A stretch of 60,000 bases of DNA from Cryptomeria japonica (Eukaryota; Streptophyta; Pinopsida; Cupressales; Cupressaceae), in assembly GCF_030272615.1 (NCBI RefSeq), contig NC_081412.1, positions 98,147,796-98,207,795 of the forward strand, written 5' to 3'. How positions within the stretch are numbered: the stretch's first letter is position 1; every line of letters begins with the position of its first letter. The notes beneath the pieces are model-generated. The model was not told where the DNA came from. It saw nothing but the letters and a program-made list of their open reading frames with translations, and made no database searches. Shown here piece by piece: positions 1-11,398 of this stretch. The translations under genes and the position numbers were made by a program.

Positions 1-289
1 TTAAATATTACTAAAATGCATAGCGGAAATGGAAATACTAAAATAGGTTTTGGGAGAGTGTGAAATTGGACACACTAATAAAGGTGTACAATTTATGACA
101 TTACAACATGGATGATAGATTCTTTTGGTGGTTCGGTTTTCCCTCATGAGGGTTTTCCCAGGATATGTCTTATGTAAACTTTGATGGGTATTTGTTTATT
201 CTTTACATGTGGATTCTATGTATTTATTTGATTGATATCTCGATTGGGTTATGTAGAAATTATCATTATGTGGCTACCGGTTTCCTTTT
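1..289. other. Unassigned AT-rich sequence, possible plus-oriented LTR fragment
   Basis: No coding potential is seen. The segment contains GAGGGTTTTCCCAGG near 148-163, which resembles the '...GGTTTTTCCC...' block that the copia LTRs in this window carry on the opposite strand, and a CTACCGG near 274. That could make it the end of a copia-type LTR in plus orientation, which would be the only plus-oriented element here. I cannot find a partner or a target duplication, so this stays a guess. Confidence 0.3.
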
Positions 290-1060
290 ATTCACAAGCT
301 TAGAAATGCAAACTAGGAATTAGACCTATTTCACAAAAGTATTACATTGAGGAGAGGAAATCAATAGATTCAACTTCAGTTGTGTGAAAAGGGTTGAATG
401 TTGATTGGAACCCACTCCTCTTTTTGTTTGTGTTGAAATGAATATTGCAAAGATGTAAATTGAATGCTAGATTTAGGGCTAAAGATGGAAAATTGACATA
501 AATTAAAATGAACATATATCTTCATATTCGATATGCAGCTATAAACACAAATCCAGAATGAGAAATATGAGTAGAACTTGAGATTGGAATCAGAGCCTAA
601 AAATGTGAGATAAGGATGCTCTGGGCAACCCTGTCCTTAGAATGTCGGATGCAGACAAAAGTAACCTTTTTTTTAACCACAATGATGCTCAAAACATACC
701 CTATAAGTTTGTTAGAAATTTGTCGAACATAGGTGTGTGGGGCGACCCCGTCCTCCACTTTTCACACTTACAAAAGTTGGATCCGATCATCTCTGTCTAC
801 TCTACCTAATTATGCAATTACAACTTCTGAGCCTATAACTTTCACACAAAAGAAGAGAAATTTGGTTGGGAATAGGGGTTTGCCTAATTCAAACCTCGGG
901 TTTAGAATTAACCCTGTAATTGATATTGAAATTGAAATAAAATGGAAGTGTAAAGCATGCCTTTTGAGGGCAAAGGCTAGGCCTGAATTGGAATTCTTGA
1001 AATTAAAAAGTGATACCTTGATGAGTCTTGCCTTGAATTCATCATGCAAGGATTGATATT
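290..1060 (-). repeat. G3 3' LTR remnant (Ty3/gypsy, Tat-like)
   Basis: This segment aligns by eye with 31140-31760 over several hundred bases: 'actaggaattagacctat', 'gaggagaggaaatcaatag' and 'gggctaaagatggaaaat' occur in both in the same order. The partner segment is bordered by a primer-binding site at 31102-31116, so it is a 5' LTR and this one is the 3' LTR of the same old element. The outer (left) border near 270-290 is unclear. The right part runs into unassigned sequence at about 1060-1115, where element A begins. Small open frames on both strands here are shadows. Confidence 0.65.
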
Positions 1061-1115
1061 ATCATGTAGGATGTGGGATATGTTCATAAAATATTGATCA
1101 TGGATGCCATCTTGA

Positions 1116-1824
1116 ATGTTTGAATAGCACTACACTTGCTTGTTCAGTTCCTTTTCATGCTCCCATCTGCCTTTACACAAACTGTAGATACATCATCCAG
1201 CTCGGCAACCACACACTCAACTAAAACTTTGCCAACTCTAAAACAAAACATCTCATCAACCTTATAAATAAATCAATAGGTTGGTAACACAACAAAAACC
1301 TAATTCTCTCGTAGAGATTACAAACAAGTCGGTTCAAGTATGACCGTTGGATTACATAACAATATCTGCACATCATTTAAGATAGCCTCGACCGCTCCTT
1401 GATCACCGCTTCATCGGACTCTGTAACTCATCATGCGGTTTGCATTACATGCAATATAATTTCTCATTCCCAAGACAAAAGCTATTATCACAACATGCCA
1501 AAAACACTTTGAAACTCTTCTCATACAACATGCATATGTGTCATAATCATTACTGCTCATCATTAGATCATAAACCAATACAACCAATATAAAAAACTTA
1601 ATCAGTTAGGGTTTATCAAATCAACAGGTAGGCTTTACTAGTTCAACTCTCCAATACTTAGCAATACTGGTTCACTCCACAAACTCACCTATCAGTTATA
1701 GTTCCCTTCACTAGCTCTTCCTATCGATTACAAAACAACATTATAACAATATCATTAATGGTTACAATTGACATGAATGACAACATAACAAATCATTAAT
1801 GCAATCTTCATGCAAATGTCAACA
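1116..1824 (-). repeat. Element A 3' LTR, truncated
   Basis: This matches the inner 709 bases of the A 5' LTR (24474-25182), starting at ATGTTTGAATAGCAC and ending in ...GTCAACA. Hand alignment of the first 375 bases gives roughly 10% differences, so A is old. The first ~713 bases of the LTR, equivalent to 23761-24473, are missing. No target duplication can be read, so the LTR end and some host sequence were probably deleted together. The right border is fixed by the adjoining polypurine tract. Confidence 0.85.
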
Positions 1825-2155
1825 ATCTCCCCCTTTGGCATTGATGGCAATACAAATATCAATACCATTGATTGCTATGATTTTGAATAGGAATCTTGGT
1901 TTACATTTTACCATGTACTCTCCTTGTCTTTAGCTGGTAGCTGGTTGTACAATCTTTTATCTGTCAATCATACAATTCTTCTCCCCCTTTGACAACAATG
2001 CCAAAGTAAAAGTAAAACATGAAATGTTAAACTTCACTGTTCAACATCAACAACTTGCAACTTGATGCTCCCCCTGTGGAATAACTCCATTTCTACACCA
2101 ATCCTGCTGTAAAATTCTGCAAGTAGCTCTTGGACTGATGTACTCTACATCATGC
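1825..2155 (-). other. Element A 3' noncoding region with two polypurine tracts
   Basis: Positions 1825-1850 hold the polypurine tract directly against the LTR (minus strand AAAGGGGGAGAT). These 26 bases are identical in D (32761-32786) and E (57732-57757). A second purine tract at about 1979-1990 is followed by CTTTGACAACAATGCCAAAG, which also occurs in E at 57931-57950 and in altered form in D. Repeated polypurine tracts are a known feature of the Sirevirus lineage of Ty1/copia. The tracts prime plus-strand DNA synthesis during reverse transcription. Confidence 0.75.
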
Positions 2156-3410
2156 TCAATTGACCTCATGAAGGGGTACAACCCCTAGCTGACTTCTAAG
2201 ATACTCAAAAGTAGTCTCAGGCAGAGGTTTAGTAAAGATATCTGCAAGCTTCTCCTTGGTAGAAACATGCTCCAAGATCACATCTTTACTTTGCACTTTT
2301 TCCCTCAAGAAATGATACTTCAATTCAATATGCTTGGTTCGTTCATGCAAAACAAGGTTCTTGGAAATATGTATGGCACTGGTATTATCACATATGATCT
2401 TTACAGGTTCTGAAAACTCCATCTTGTAACCTTCCAAAATGTGCCTCATCTAGATAGCCTAGGTGCAATTCATATAAGCTGCAACATACTCAGCTTCAAC
2501 AATAGACTGTGATACACAACTCTGCTTCTTGCTACTCCATGAAACAAGTCTTCCTCCAAGAAATAATTCTCCATTGGTTGTGGTTTTCCAATCATCAACA
2601 TTACCTGCCCAGTCTGCATCTATATACACCTTCAAGTCAATGTTACCTTCATATGGATACCATAATCCATATTCAATAGTGCCTTTCAAATATTTGAATA
2701 TCCTCTTGGTTGCTATCAAATGTGTTTCCTTTGGATTCTTCTGAAATATAGCAACTAGACCAACTGCATGAGCTATATCTGATCTGCTATGAACAACATA
2801 GTGCAATTTTCCAATCATTGACTTGTACTCCTTTTCATCAATAGATGTGGCTTCATCATCTTTAGACAATTTGCATCCTATAACCATTAGTGCCCCAATT
2901 GGTTTACAGTCACTCATACCAAATGTTTTTAATACCTTTTTCACATATTTAGACCGTGTGATGAAAATACCACTCTTCATTTGTTGAATTTGCAAGCCTA
3001 TGAATTTTTTTATCTCTCCCACTAGAGACATTTCAAACTCACTTTTCATTTCATTTGCAAAGTCATTTCTCATGTCATCATTACCTCCAAATATGATATC
3101 ATCTACAAACACTTCACTAACCGGTATCTTATCTCCTTCAGATTTGAGATATATGTTGCTATCTTCACTGGTTCTCTGAAAACCTATCTTCATCAGGTGT
3201 GAATGAAGCCTTTCATACCATGCTCTCGGTGCTTTCTTTAATCCATATAATTCCCTGTGCAATTTGCATACCATGTCTTTTTCTTCAGCCAAAGCATAAC
3301 CATTTGGCTGCTCAATGTATACTTCTTCTTCCAGTATTCCATTCAAAAATTTTGACTTCACATCCATCTGATATACTTTGAATCCATTATATGCTACAAA
3401 TGCAAGTAAA
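2156..3410 (-). pseudogene. Element A reverse transcriptase C-terminal part and RNase H (broken)
   Basis: Copia pol, read on the minus strand. The frame begins just after the F insertion with the RT motif [20 protein letters not shown], then LYGLKKAPRAWYERL, then VFVDDIIFGG, where the usual YVDD is FVDD. RNase H follows, with DADWAGNVDDWKTTT, EAEYVAAY, CDNTSAIHISKN and the end motif ADIFTKPLP. Stop codons lie in frame at about 2450-2458, two within four codons after NCT; TAG has replaced codons that are CAG and a sense codon in element E. The upstream RT half is at 14529-14750, on the other side of F. The protein would copy the element RNA into cDNA inside a Gag particle. The close relative is E (58069-60000), which shares FVDD. 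It is non-functional as it stands. Confidence 0.9.
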
Positions 3411-3415
3411 GTTCT
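3411..3415. repeat. Target-site duplication GTTCT of F, left copy
   Basis: GTTCT lies directly left of the F LTR and is repeated at 14524-14528 directly right of the other LTR. Element E keeps the uninterrupted coding context (59230-59250), which confirms that F inserted into the A reverse transcriptase between RLEGVR and the next RT block. Confidence 0.9.
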
Positions 3416-3996
3416 TGTTGGTCCTCACAACTGGAATGACAACTAGATAATAAAACACAATTTAGAGATTGGGTATCTTTGAATAGCTAGTTTTCCTATA
3501 GAAAAGGCTCATTTACTTATCGACCAGGGATGTAAACTTAAAATGGGCCAGCACTGTATGTGCACCAAGTTCATATCGCAACCATTCTATATTACTGCAG
3601 GAAAGGAAATTCTTTAAAGTAGCCATGTAAATATTAATGAACTAATACTTAATCCAAATTCACAACTGGAAAACACTCAAACAATTACTACTAAATGATA
3701 GCATTCTAGCAAGCGGATAGGAACTACTCTATCGTTGTGGCTGCAGGAACTGCTTCTAGTGGCTGCAGGAATAGACAATTGTCAAAACAACTACTACTGA
3801 AGAATAAACTAACTGAAAAACACAAAGGATTACTCACCAAGTGGGCCCCCTTGAGTGAGCATATCCAGAACTTCAGATTACAATTGTTTAGCTTTTAAAT
3901 TACATAGATCTCTTTATTCCAATTTGACTGTGAAAATACATAAAATACCAGAAGTCTAAGTATTACAAATATGATGGTCATTCTCTACTACTCTCT

Positions 3997-4035
<39 letters not shown>

Positions 4036-4660
4036 CCTTTATTTATAAGGAAGCTTATAACAGATTCCTAACCCATCGACCACATTCCTACGGAATAGGC
4101 GAACAAGATTCATTAAACAAAAAGAAGAAGAAGAAGTCAGCACAGGAAAACATAAAAACATCTGTCCCGCGGCAAAGAAAATATAGCATGACATGCTTCC
4201 TAGATCTAAGCTCCACTAAGAACAATTATAAATGTTTCATAAATCATTCTGCTGAAGAATCGGTCAAGTGGCTTTGATCTCCCTTATTACTGCTTTCCTT
4301 TGACCGGGTCTGCATTGCGGCTATATACTTGGTACTTCTTTAAACCGCCACTTAGTCTTTTATTCTCCTTTGTTGACCCTACATCAGGATATTAATGCGC
4401 ACAACAAACATGTGTATGTACTAATGGTAACATGATATAATTTAAACCATACTTAAGATTGATTTTAGATATTTGCATAGATAAATCATTTAAAAACCAT
4501 TATATGACAGCCTTAAGTATAAGTCAAATCAGTTTCAGAAACACTTAAAAGGTATCAACTTAGGAGAGAATTATGATCCAAATGTCATCTAATCATAAGT
4601 CCTAGGCAGGAGTATTATAACAAAAATTTATCAAAATAGAGCCATTATTTAGGCTTATCA
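3416..4660 (-). repeat. Element F 3' LTR (Ty3/gypsy, Athila/Tat-like), 1245 bp
   Basis: The LTR reads TGTTGGTCCTCAC...GGCTTATCA on the plus strand, the TG...CA form, and pairs with 13278-14523. About 9-10% of bases differ in the first ~390 aligned by hand, so F is an old insertion. It is bordered on the left by the GTTCT duplication and on the right by a polypurine tract. It includes a minus-strand TATA box and a GA/CT microsatellite longer than the one in the 5' LTR. Confidence 0.93.
4001..4047 (-). promoter_or_regulatory. F LTR promoter: TATAAATA followed by a CT microsatellite
   Basis: On the minus strand TATAAATA (4040-4047) is followed at once by AAGGGG and then about 17 CT dinucleotides (down to about 4001). 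The 5' LTR has the same order at 13904-13911 with a shorter CT run (13876-13897). In plants a pyrimidine-rich patch commonly lies at or just after the start site, so transcription may begin inside the microsatellite. The core promoter is inferred, not measured. Confidence 0.55.
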
Positions 4661-4671
4661 TCTCCCCCTAA
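4661..4671 (-). other. F polypurine tract
   Basis: Minus strand TTAGGGGGAGA lies directly against the 3' LTR. It is the expected plus-strand primer site. It begins one base after the stop codon of the last F reading frame (TAG at 4673-4675). Confidence 0.8.
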
Positions 4672-4672
4672 C

Positions 4673-7043
4673 CTAACTTCTTGCTGATCCTCCAGCAACA
4701 GGAAAATTCCGAATTCGGGAATTGATTATGAAGTTGCCAGGAGTGACCTGCCCAAAACCTCTTGCAGACAAACTCCAATAGAATCCTTTCATTTTCTCCA
4801 ATCTCGTCCACCTGGTACGTTCTTTTACTTCACTATATGGTGGATCATTATCCCTACATCCCATCAGTGGCCATAGGAGGATTAGAGGCTGAAAACTAAT
4901 AGGCAACCAATGTCTTCCCTTTGTTCTTCCTAAGTGCATATATTTGGGTGCCCTCTTTAGTGCTTCATGGTAGTTTTGAACAGAGTGTGGCTCAGATTGC
5001 CTTAGGTCATCTAGCAGGCTATTCCATCATTAGATCAAATGTCCCATTGCTACTTGTCCTTCCCTTCGAGCCATTTTTTCATATTCTTTATACACTTCCT
5101 CTCTTAAGGGTAGAATATCTTTTGCAAAATCTGTCTCATATACAATCTTTTTCCAATCAAAATAGAGTGTTCTAGGCTCTCTTGATTCAGCCCTTAATGG
5201 TAATGAAAGGTCAAGTTCTTCCTTTCTGTGAACCTGAAACTGCTCTCCTCTTTCTTTTTCATTCTGCATCTATGACATGAGAGCTCTCAATTGGATATAT
5301 CCAATGTAGAGGAGAGGGTTCCAATCGACATCATCTGGTACAACATAGTTATGTAAATAAAATTCACAGAGTAGGTTCTTAGGAGATGTATGATAAATAT
5401 TGTAGAATTCCTTAGGTGTTTGTAATGAGGGACTTAGATCCCTGAAAATTCTCATCATCTGGAAACTGATATGCTGCTCTTTTAAATACCGAGAGTAAAC
5501 ACGAGGAGGTGCTCGACATTGCATTAGCTGTGGGACCATAGTGGCTACCGTTTCCACCCTAGTTTTAAGCTGAGCAATTTCCTTGTCCTTTTGTTCAATA
5601 ATTTTCTTTTGTTGGTCGATTATCATCTATATTTTAACCTTTTCCAATTCCCACTCCTAATAAAGGGAAAATGCCACTACATGACTGGTAAGGGAAGTAG
5701 GTGGTTTATGAATAGATGCCCTAGGTTTCATCTTTTCAACTTTTCTCCCTGCTTCAATAACCTATTCTGCAGCAGATGCTAAGCTATCCAACCTTTCAAA
5801 ACCTACTTCTCCCTGCGGCTGCTCAATGTTCTATATTTCTTCCTCTTCATGTAGCTATGGTTATTTTTCCCTTTGGAGTTCCCTTGGTGGAGAAGGAGGA
5901 GCATCATTGTGAGGTGGACTCTGTGGATCTTGTTCTGGAGAATCAACTAGAATGGTAACATTTGGCTCCGCTGATTGATCTTCATTTTTTTTAAAATTCG
6001 GAGCCTACCACTGCTTCTTCGAGATTTCCCTTTAGTGGTTGCAGGACTACTTCCTATAGCTAACTCCTCAACCACCTCAGTGGTTATAAGAGAAACTGTT
6101 TTTATAACTTTCCTTTTCTTGGCCACAAGAGAGGGTATATTCTCACTTTCATTTTCCCCCTCCTTCTTTTCTATGTCAACTTGTTTTTCTTTTCCTTTTT
6201 CCTTTCGTATGACAGCCCTAGTTTTTATCAAGTGAGAAGGAACCCATGCTGTATCTTTTTCTTGTACGGGTTCCTCTGCTATAGGAACATTTTGTTCTAA
6301 TGATATTCTGGAGGATGAGGGTTCAATGGGGGAACAAGGTTTTTCAAGATTTTCTAAATTTTCCAGTTCTTGAGATGGAAGTGGTTCCTCTGAACCCACA
6401 TTTTCTACCCTAAATCTTCTAATTTCAATAAATTCATGCCAAGACATTGGAGAGACATCTCTTAAAGACCTTTCAACCAATAGCTTAATTAGGCAATGAT
6501 GAAAAACAAAGTCAGGCCTACCTTTCTGGGTTTTAGTTGCGCTTATAGAAAGAAGGTTGTACAATATGTTTGGAACATTCATCTTTCTCCCATGGCGTAG
6601 ATGAATCAGAATATTGAAATGATGGGAATGCAGACATGAGAACCTTCCTTCAAATGTTAAATACTTCAAAACATATAATGTTGCAGCTCTCCATTCAGGC
6701 GGAAGAGATTCTCGCCAAGTTCCTTGTCTATCTATTACTAAAGGTGGGTCTCCTTGTCGTGTAAAATTTTCTCATCCTTAGATTCTAGGTACTTTTCCCC
6801 ATCTATTGGCAACCCGGTTACTTCTTTAATCCATTCCTCTATCACCACAACTCTCAAGCCTTTTACCTGGGCTTCTCCATTTGAAATTGTGCGGATAAAT
6901 TCCCTTGCAATTTCCTCATTAAACTGGGTCAACTTCAGAAAATAATCCAGCCACCCACTGTTGTGGAATATTGACTCACAATATTGGTCCTAAAGAAGGA
7001 CTTCATGAACTATCAGCTCATGACGAACATGTGGACCTCCCAT
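4673..7043 (-). pseudogene. F envelope-position reading frame, function unknown
   Basis: A long frame on the minus strand between integrase and the 3' LTR, about 790 codons, starting at ATG 7043 (MGGPHVRHELIVHE) and ending at the polypurine tract. The N-terminal domain contains FNEEIAREFIR and VIEEWIKEVTGLPIDGEKY. This resembles, to my eye, the 'putative plant transposon protein' domain seen in Athila-type elements. A hydrophilic K/E-rich stretch with VAKKRKV, a possible nuclear signal, follows at about 5950-6300. A coiled-coil start (IIDQQKKIIEQKDKEIAQL) lies near 5560-5626, then a domain with WNPLLYIGYIQLRAL, and the end is IRNFPVAGG. Frameshifts lie near 6700 and 5800 and in-frame stops near 6735, 5270 and 5028. 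I see no signal peptide or membrane segment, so it does not look like a classical envelope glycoprotein. The function is unknown. Confidence 0.65.
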
Positions 7044-7635
7044 TGTAGTGATAACACTTTCTACTCTCTAATGGCATAAATTTGTCCAATTTATGCAACT
7101 AAAATATACTCAATGTACTGTTAGTTGATCGGAACCCAACTGCAATCTAAAATAACTCTAGGCAGATAAAAGGACATGATACAAAATATCACCTCAAACT
7201 AAAAATTTGAAAAATTAAAATGCAATCTGGGATGACATAGGAATTATTTGCTACAGTAATTATTAGCGTACTCCCCCCCCCCCAACCTAAGGTATAACAG
7301 ATGTCCACACATGCGGAGGAGGACTAAAAACGGACACTATGCAAAATATCACAATGATAGTTAATATGGTTTAATTATATACATGGAACAAAAATAAATA
7401 CACATGAGCGTACTTCACATCACGTGATAATGACTGAAGTTGAAGACATTGAGTCGTCATGCATGGAAAACAAGGTGGAAATAGATGAAGTGAGTGGAAA
7501 GAAATGAGTGAATATAGAATGAAATATTTATTGCGCAGAAATGTACTTCCTGTAGATAGGGAAGTATTTATTATGAGCATGCAACGAAGATTTAGGATGG
7601 AGAGGTAATGAAAAAGTCGTTGCCAGTTGCTGCAG
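7044..7635 (-). other. F spacer between integrase and the envelope-position frame, with an internal G tract
   Basis: No convincing coding sequence is seen, and the short frames here are low-complexity. On the minus strand an 11-base G run (7273-7283) is followed by AGTACGC, about 230 bases upstream of the ATG at 7043. It could be a second, central polypurine tract or a leader for a separate mRNA. Both ideas are inference. Confidence 0.5.
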
Positions 7636-8800
7636 GAATCTCATCATTTTCAGCTGTGGAGAACTGTTGTAGAAATTTGTCCTTGCTAAGAGGTTTGTGG
7701 TACAAGCACAAATGATGACCATTGACTAACAATTTAAACTTGATAGGATCAATTGTGGATAATCGGATGACACCATTAGAGAATGTTTCAACTATCTCAT
7801 AAGGTCCTAGCCATTGTGTCTATAATTTGCCCAAGTTATCTTTATACCTTGAATCATAGAGAAGGGCTCAATCACCTAGCTTGAATGATTTATCTTTGAT
7901 ATAGCAATCATGTCACTTCATGCACTAGTTTTGAACTGATTCGGTATGCTGCAGGACTAACTTTCTTATTTCATCTAAAGCATTAAGCTGCAAGAGCCTT
8001 TCCTATTATGCTGTAGAAAGAGTCATATCCAAGGCAATGGTCGTTCTTAAGGTTTTATGCTCAAATTCCACAGGCATCATTGCTTTTGTCCCATATACCA
8101 TTTCAAAGGGTGTAAACCTTGTTGTGGTTTTCCAAGTGGTTCTGTAAGCCCATACTGCTTCAAATAACCCACTAGACCAATCCTTGTGGTTAAGAGCTAT
8201 TGTTTTGGTCAATATTTATTCAAGTTCCCAGTTAGTGATCTATGCTTGTCCATTAGCCTAAGGATGATAGGGGTGGATTTTCTATGCCTTACATTATATT
8301 CATTAACCAGGGTGGTAATCAAAGTGGAAGTGAATTGTGCCCCTTGATCTGTTACAATTTCTCTAGGAACTCCATACCGAGTGAAGATTTCCTCATATAA
8401 AAATTATGCTACCTTATTATCCCTAGCATGCTTGAATGCTTTGACCTCTACCCACTTTGTGACATAGTCAGTACAAACAAGAATGTATGACCGACCATTT
8501 GATGATAGATCAATTGGCCCAAAAATTCTAAGCCCCATTTGTCAAATGGTGTAACAACCACCTGGGGATGTAAAGGCATTTCATCAAACCAAGTTGGTCT
8601 TCCCATTCTCTGACATATGTCACATTTCTTGGTATACTTGATTGCATCCTTGTGCAAGGTTGGCCAATAATACCCTGTAAACAATATCTTGAGAGTTGTT
8701 CTTTTGGCAGCAAAATGACCTCCACAATGCTCATCATGATAGGCCTGAAGTATATCATATGTCTCATCTTCCCTTATACAACACCTCATAACTTGATCTG
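7636..8800 (-). pseudogene. F integrase (broken)
   Basis: Ty3/gypsy integrase on the minus strand. The HHCC zinc domain is intact at 8610-8760: HDEHCGGHFAAKRTT, then CDICQRMGRP. The catalytic core follows with WGLEFLGQL and, after a frameshift near 8520, a degraded VTDQGAQF at about 8370, but the region of the catalytic Glu is decayed. WAYRTTWKTTTRFTPFEMVY (8100-8190) and the C-terminal WLGPYEI...VNGHHL...Y (about 7680-7840) are the typical tail and GPY/F module. The enzyme would insert cDNA into chromosomes. Several stops lie in the core. The order RT - RNase H - integrase confirms gypsy rather than copia. Confidence 0.85.
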
Positions 8801-9400
8801 GTCCTGTATAAAATAATCAATCTGCTATCCATGAGAAGTTGAAACTTTTTTCTACCAGTAACCTTTTTTCTTTTGGTGAGAAATGAGGAGGTATCTTGTT
8901 AGCTGCTAGGTAGTTAGTTATATGAGCGTACCATGGGCTATTCAAATTAATGGAAAACAAATGCTCATCTGGAAAAGAATCATCAATGGCTTTAGGATTG
9001 TCTGGTGTTTTAATTCGAAACAGAAAATCTACCACTATATTTGCTTTACCTGGTTTATCTATGATAGTAATGTCAAATTCTTGCATTAACTACAACCATC
9101 TTGCCAATCTACCTGTAATGGAGCTTTTGTTCATGAGGTACCTGATGGTTGCATGACCAGTATGGACAAATATTTGATAACCAGTTATATAGTGCCTAAA
9201 CTTATTGAGGGCATAAATGACAACTAACATTTCCTTTTCAATGACAGTATAATTCAACTCTGGTCCTTGCAAATTTTTATTGATATAATAAATTGCATTT
9301 TCCAAAACTCCTTGCTTCTGCCCCAAATCTACTCCTATTGCAAAATCAGATGCATCTATATGAATGTGAAAAGGAAGAGATCAATCAGGTCCTTTAAGCA
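8801..9400 (-). pseudogene. F RNase H domain (broken)
   Basis: Gypsy RNase H downstream of the RT. The minus strand shows HIHIDASDFAIGVDLGQKQG near 9320-9370, then AIYYINKNLQGPELNYTVIE, EMLVVIYALNKFRHYITGY, VHTGHATIRYL, and GRLARWLLLMQEFD with IIDKPGKANIVVDFLFRI. The catalytic Asp of DAS and the Glu of EKE are kept. One frameshift lies between this block and the RT, and there is a stop near 9087. The domain degrades the RNA strand of the RNA/DNA hybrid. Confidence 0.85.
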
Positions 9401-10243
9401 CAGGGGCCTAAGTTAAAGCTCCTTTTAGTTTGGAAAATGCCTCTTCACATGTAACTGTCCATTCAAACTCAACATCTTTTGTTAATAGAGAATACAAAGG
9501 TCTTGTTATTTTACTAAAGTCCTTGATAAATCTTCTGTAGTACCCTGCATGGCCTTAAAAACTTCTTACATCCTATTGTTTTGCAGGGGTAGGAAGAGCA
9601 AGTATTACTTCAATTTTGGCTGGATCTACTTGAATACCTAATTGAGAAATACAATGCCCCAACACTATACCTTCTTGCATCATCATAAAATATGTTTCAC
9701 TGGTTAGGGATAAATTTTGTCCGCACACCGCTACAACACTTTGGCCAGATTTTGTAATGCTTTCTTAAAGGTGGCCCCATAAGCAGTAAAATCATCCATG
9801 TAAATTTCCATACAATCATGGGATATATCTGAAAATATACTGAGGACAACCCTTTGAAAGGTTGCAGGAGTATTACATAAACCAAAAGGGAGAACTGAAT
9901 AGGCATATGTTCCCTAGGGGCAAGTAAAGGTAGTATTTTCCTGATCTTCTGGAGCTATTCTTATCTGATTATAACCACTAAACCCATCCAAGAATGAAAA
10001 GTATTGCTTACTTGCTAGAAAATCTAACAATTGATCTATGAATGGAAGTGGAAAGTGATCCTTTTTGGTAGCAGTGTTGAGCTCCCTATAGTCCACACAA
10101 ACTCTCCATTTCCCTCATTTCTTTGGAACTATAACCAGGGGGGAAACCCATTGACTAACTGAAATAAGGTAAATGAATCCTACATTAAGCAACTTTTGTA
10201 GTTCCTCTTTAACTATTTCTCTTAGGGCAGGATTAATCCTTCG
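9401..10243 (-). pseudogene. F reverse transcriptase (broken)
   Basis: The minus strand carries the canonical gypsy RT blocks: VCVDYRELNTATKKDHFPLP, IDQLLDFLASKQYFSFLDGF, SGYNQIRIAPEDQENTTFTC, YSVLPFGLCNTPATFQRVVL and the catalytic EIYMDDF (YMDD at 9791-9802). The SGYNQI/APEDQEKTTFTCP pattern is typical of the Athila/Tat branch. Stops sit at about 9911, before GTYAYS, and at several places downstream ([17 protein letters not shown] context), and one frameshift lies before RNase H. Part of the gag-pol polyprotein and no longer functional. Confidence 0.9.
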
Positions 10244-11398
10244 CTAAGGCTGTCTAATTGGTTTACAATCTTCTTTGATATAAATCCTATGGGTACACAA
10301 TGTAGGATTTAATCCCTTCATGTCATGATAATCCCATGCAAAGGCTTGTTGTTGGACTTTGAGTAATTTTATTAATGACAATATTTGATCTGCTGCTAAT
10401 TGACTATTGACATTTAGATTTCTTCCTGCGGCAACCTCTATCTGAGTGACTGACTCAACATTAGATATTTCAGACAAACAAGAGGTTTGAATCTCTTGTG
10501 GTAGTAATGTATGAAATATGTTTGTGGCTACAAGAGAATCTAAAGAGCTTGTAGATTGAAGAAGACTATGCAAAGGACTTGCTGGTATACTTGTGGACTG
10601 TTGAGCTACTCCATAATGATTTCTTATGATGTTAGAGAGTACTGTATCATCCTCTTGAAGTGATATGAATGGTTCCCTTGTTAATATCATCAGTTGTGGA
10701 ACATAATTAAATTCCTCTGCTTCTTCTCCTATATATGGCCATACTACTTGTTCGTGATCAAGTTGTGGTTGTGCTTGAGAATAGAGTGCAAGAGTTTTAG
10801 TAGTAATATGGTCTGAAATGGTCATGTCCCCTTATCTGCAACCTATGTATGCATCAGCTGTAGCAAGCCAAGGTCTTCCCAGAATGATTAGATATCCCCC
10901 CAATGTTTCCTTAAGAGGGAGTATTATAAAATCAGCAGGGTATTCCCAAGAGTCTAATGTGACAACAATATCTTCAACCATCCCTTCAGGCCAGACAATA
11001 GAGCTATCAGCAAGCTGCAGGACCGTTGGGGTTGGTCTAAGATTAGTAATTCTGAGTTGCTGCATGAAATCTTTATTCATCATATTTATGGCTGCTCCTA
11101 GGTCTATCAAGGAATTTTTAATTTGAGTTCCATTAATAGCTACCTTTACAATGGGGCTACCCGGGTCAGAATATTTAGGGACAAAATTTTTTCCTAACAT
11201 AATATCAGCTAGTTGTCCTACTACATGCACTTTTTTTGAGTCCTTTTTCTTTCTCCCAGGTTTCTTCAAACATGCTTCCTTAATAGATTTTCCATATATA
11301 GGAATATCCTTAATAGCTTGAAACAGTGGAATATTTACACATATACGTTTTAATTGATCAATAAGATCAAAAGCTATATCATCCTGTTGCCTAGACAT
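10244..11398 (-). pseudogene. F protease and protease-RT linker
   Basis: The minus-strand frame has PGSPIVKVAINGTQIKNSLI then DLGAAINMM. The catalytic Asp of the retropepsin motif is followed by Leu-Gly-Ala, the DLGAS variant common in Athila/Tat elements. PTVLQLADSSIVWPEGM and the flap/C-terminal ILGRPWLATADAYI follow. One stop at about 10826-10831 separates this part from the linker (10244-10825), which ends in CTHRIYIKEDCKPIRQP, the usual entry to the RT. Both parts share one frame. The domain would cut the polyprotein during particle maturation. Confidence 0.85.

Noticed and set aside
733-1056. 107-codon plus-strand frame and its minus-strand partner at 810-1049
   Set aside because: Both lie within the G3 LTR, and the matching LTR at 31120-31760 does not keep them open.
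4673-7043. Classical envelope glycoprotein in F
   Set aside because: Only its position suggests this. I see no signal peptide, cleavage site or transmembrane segment, so I describe it as an unknown accessory frame.
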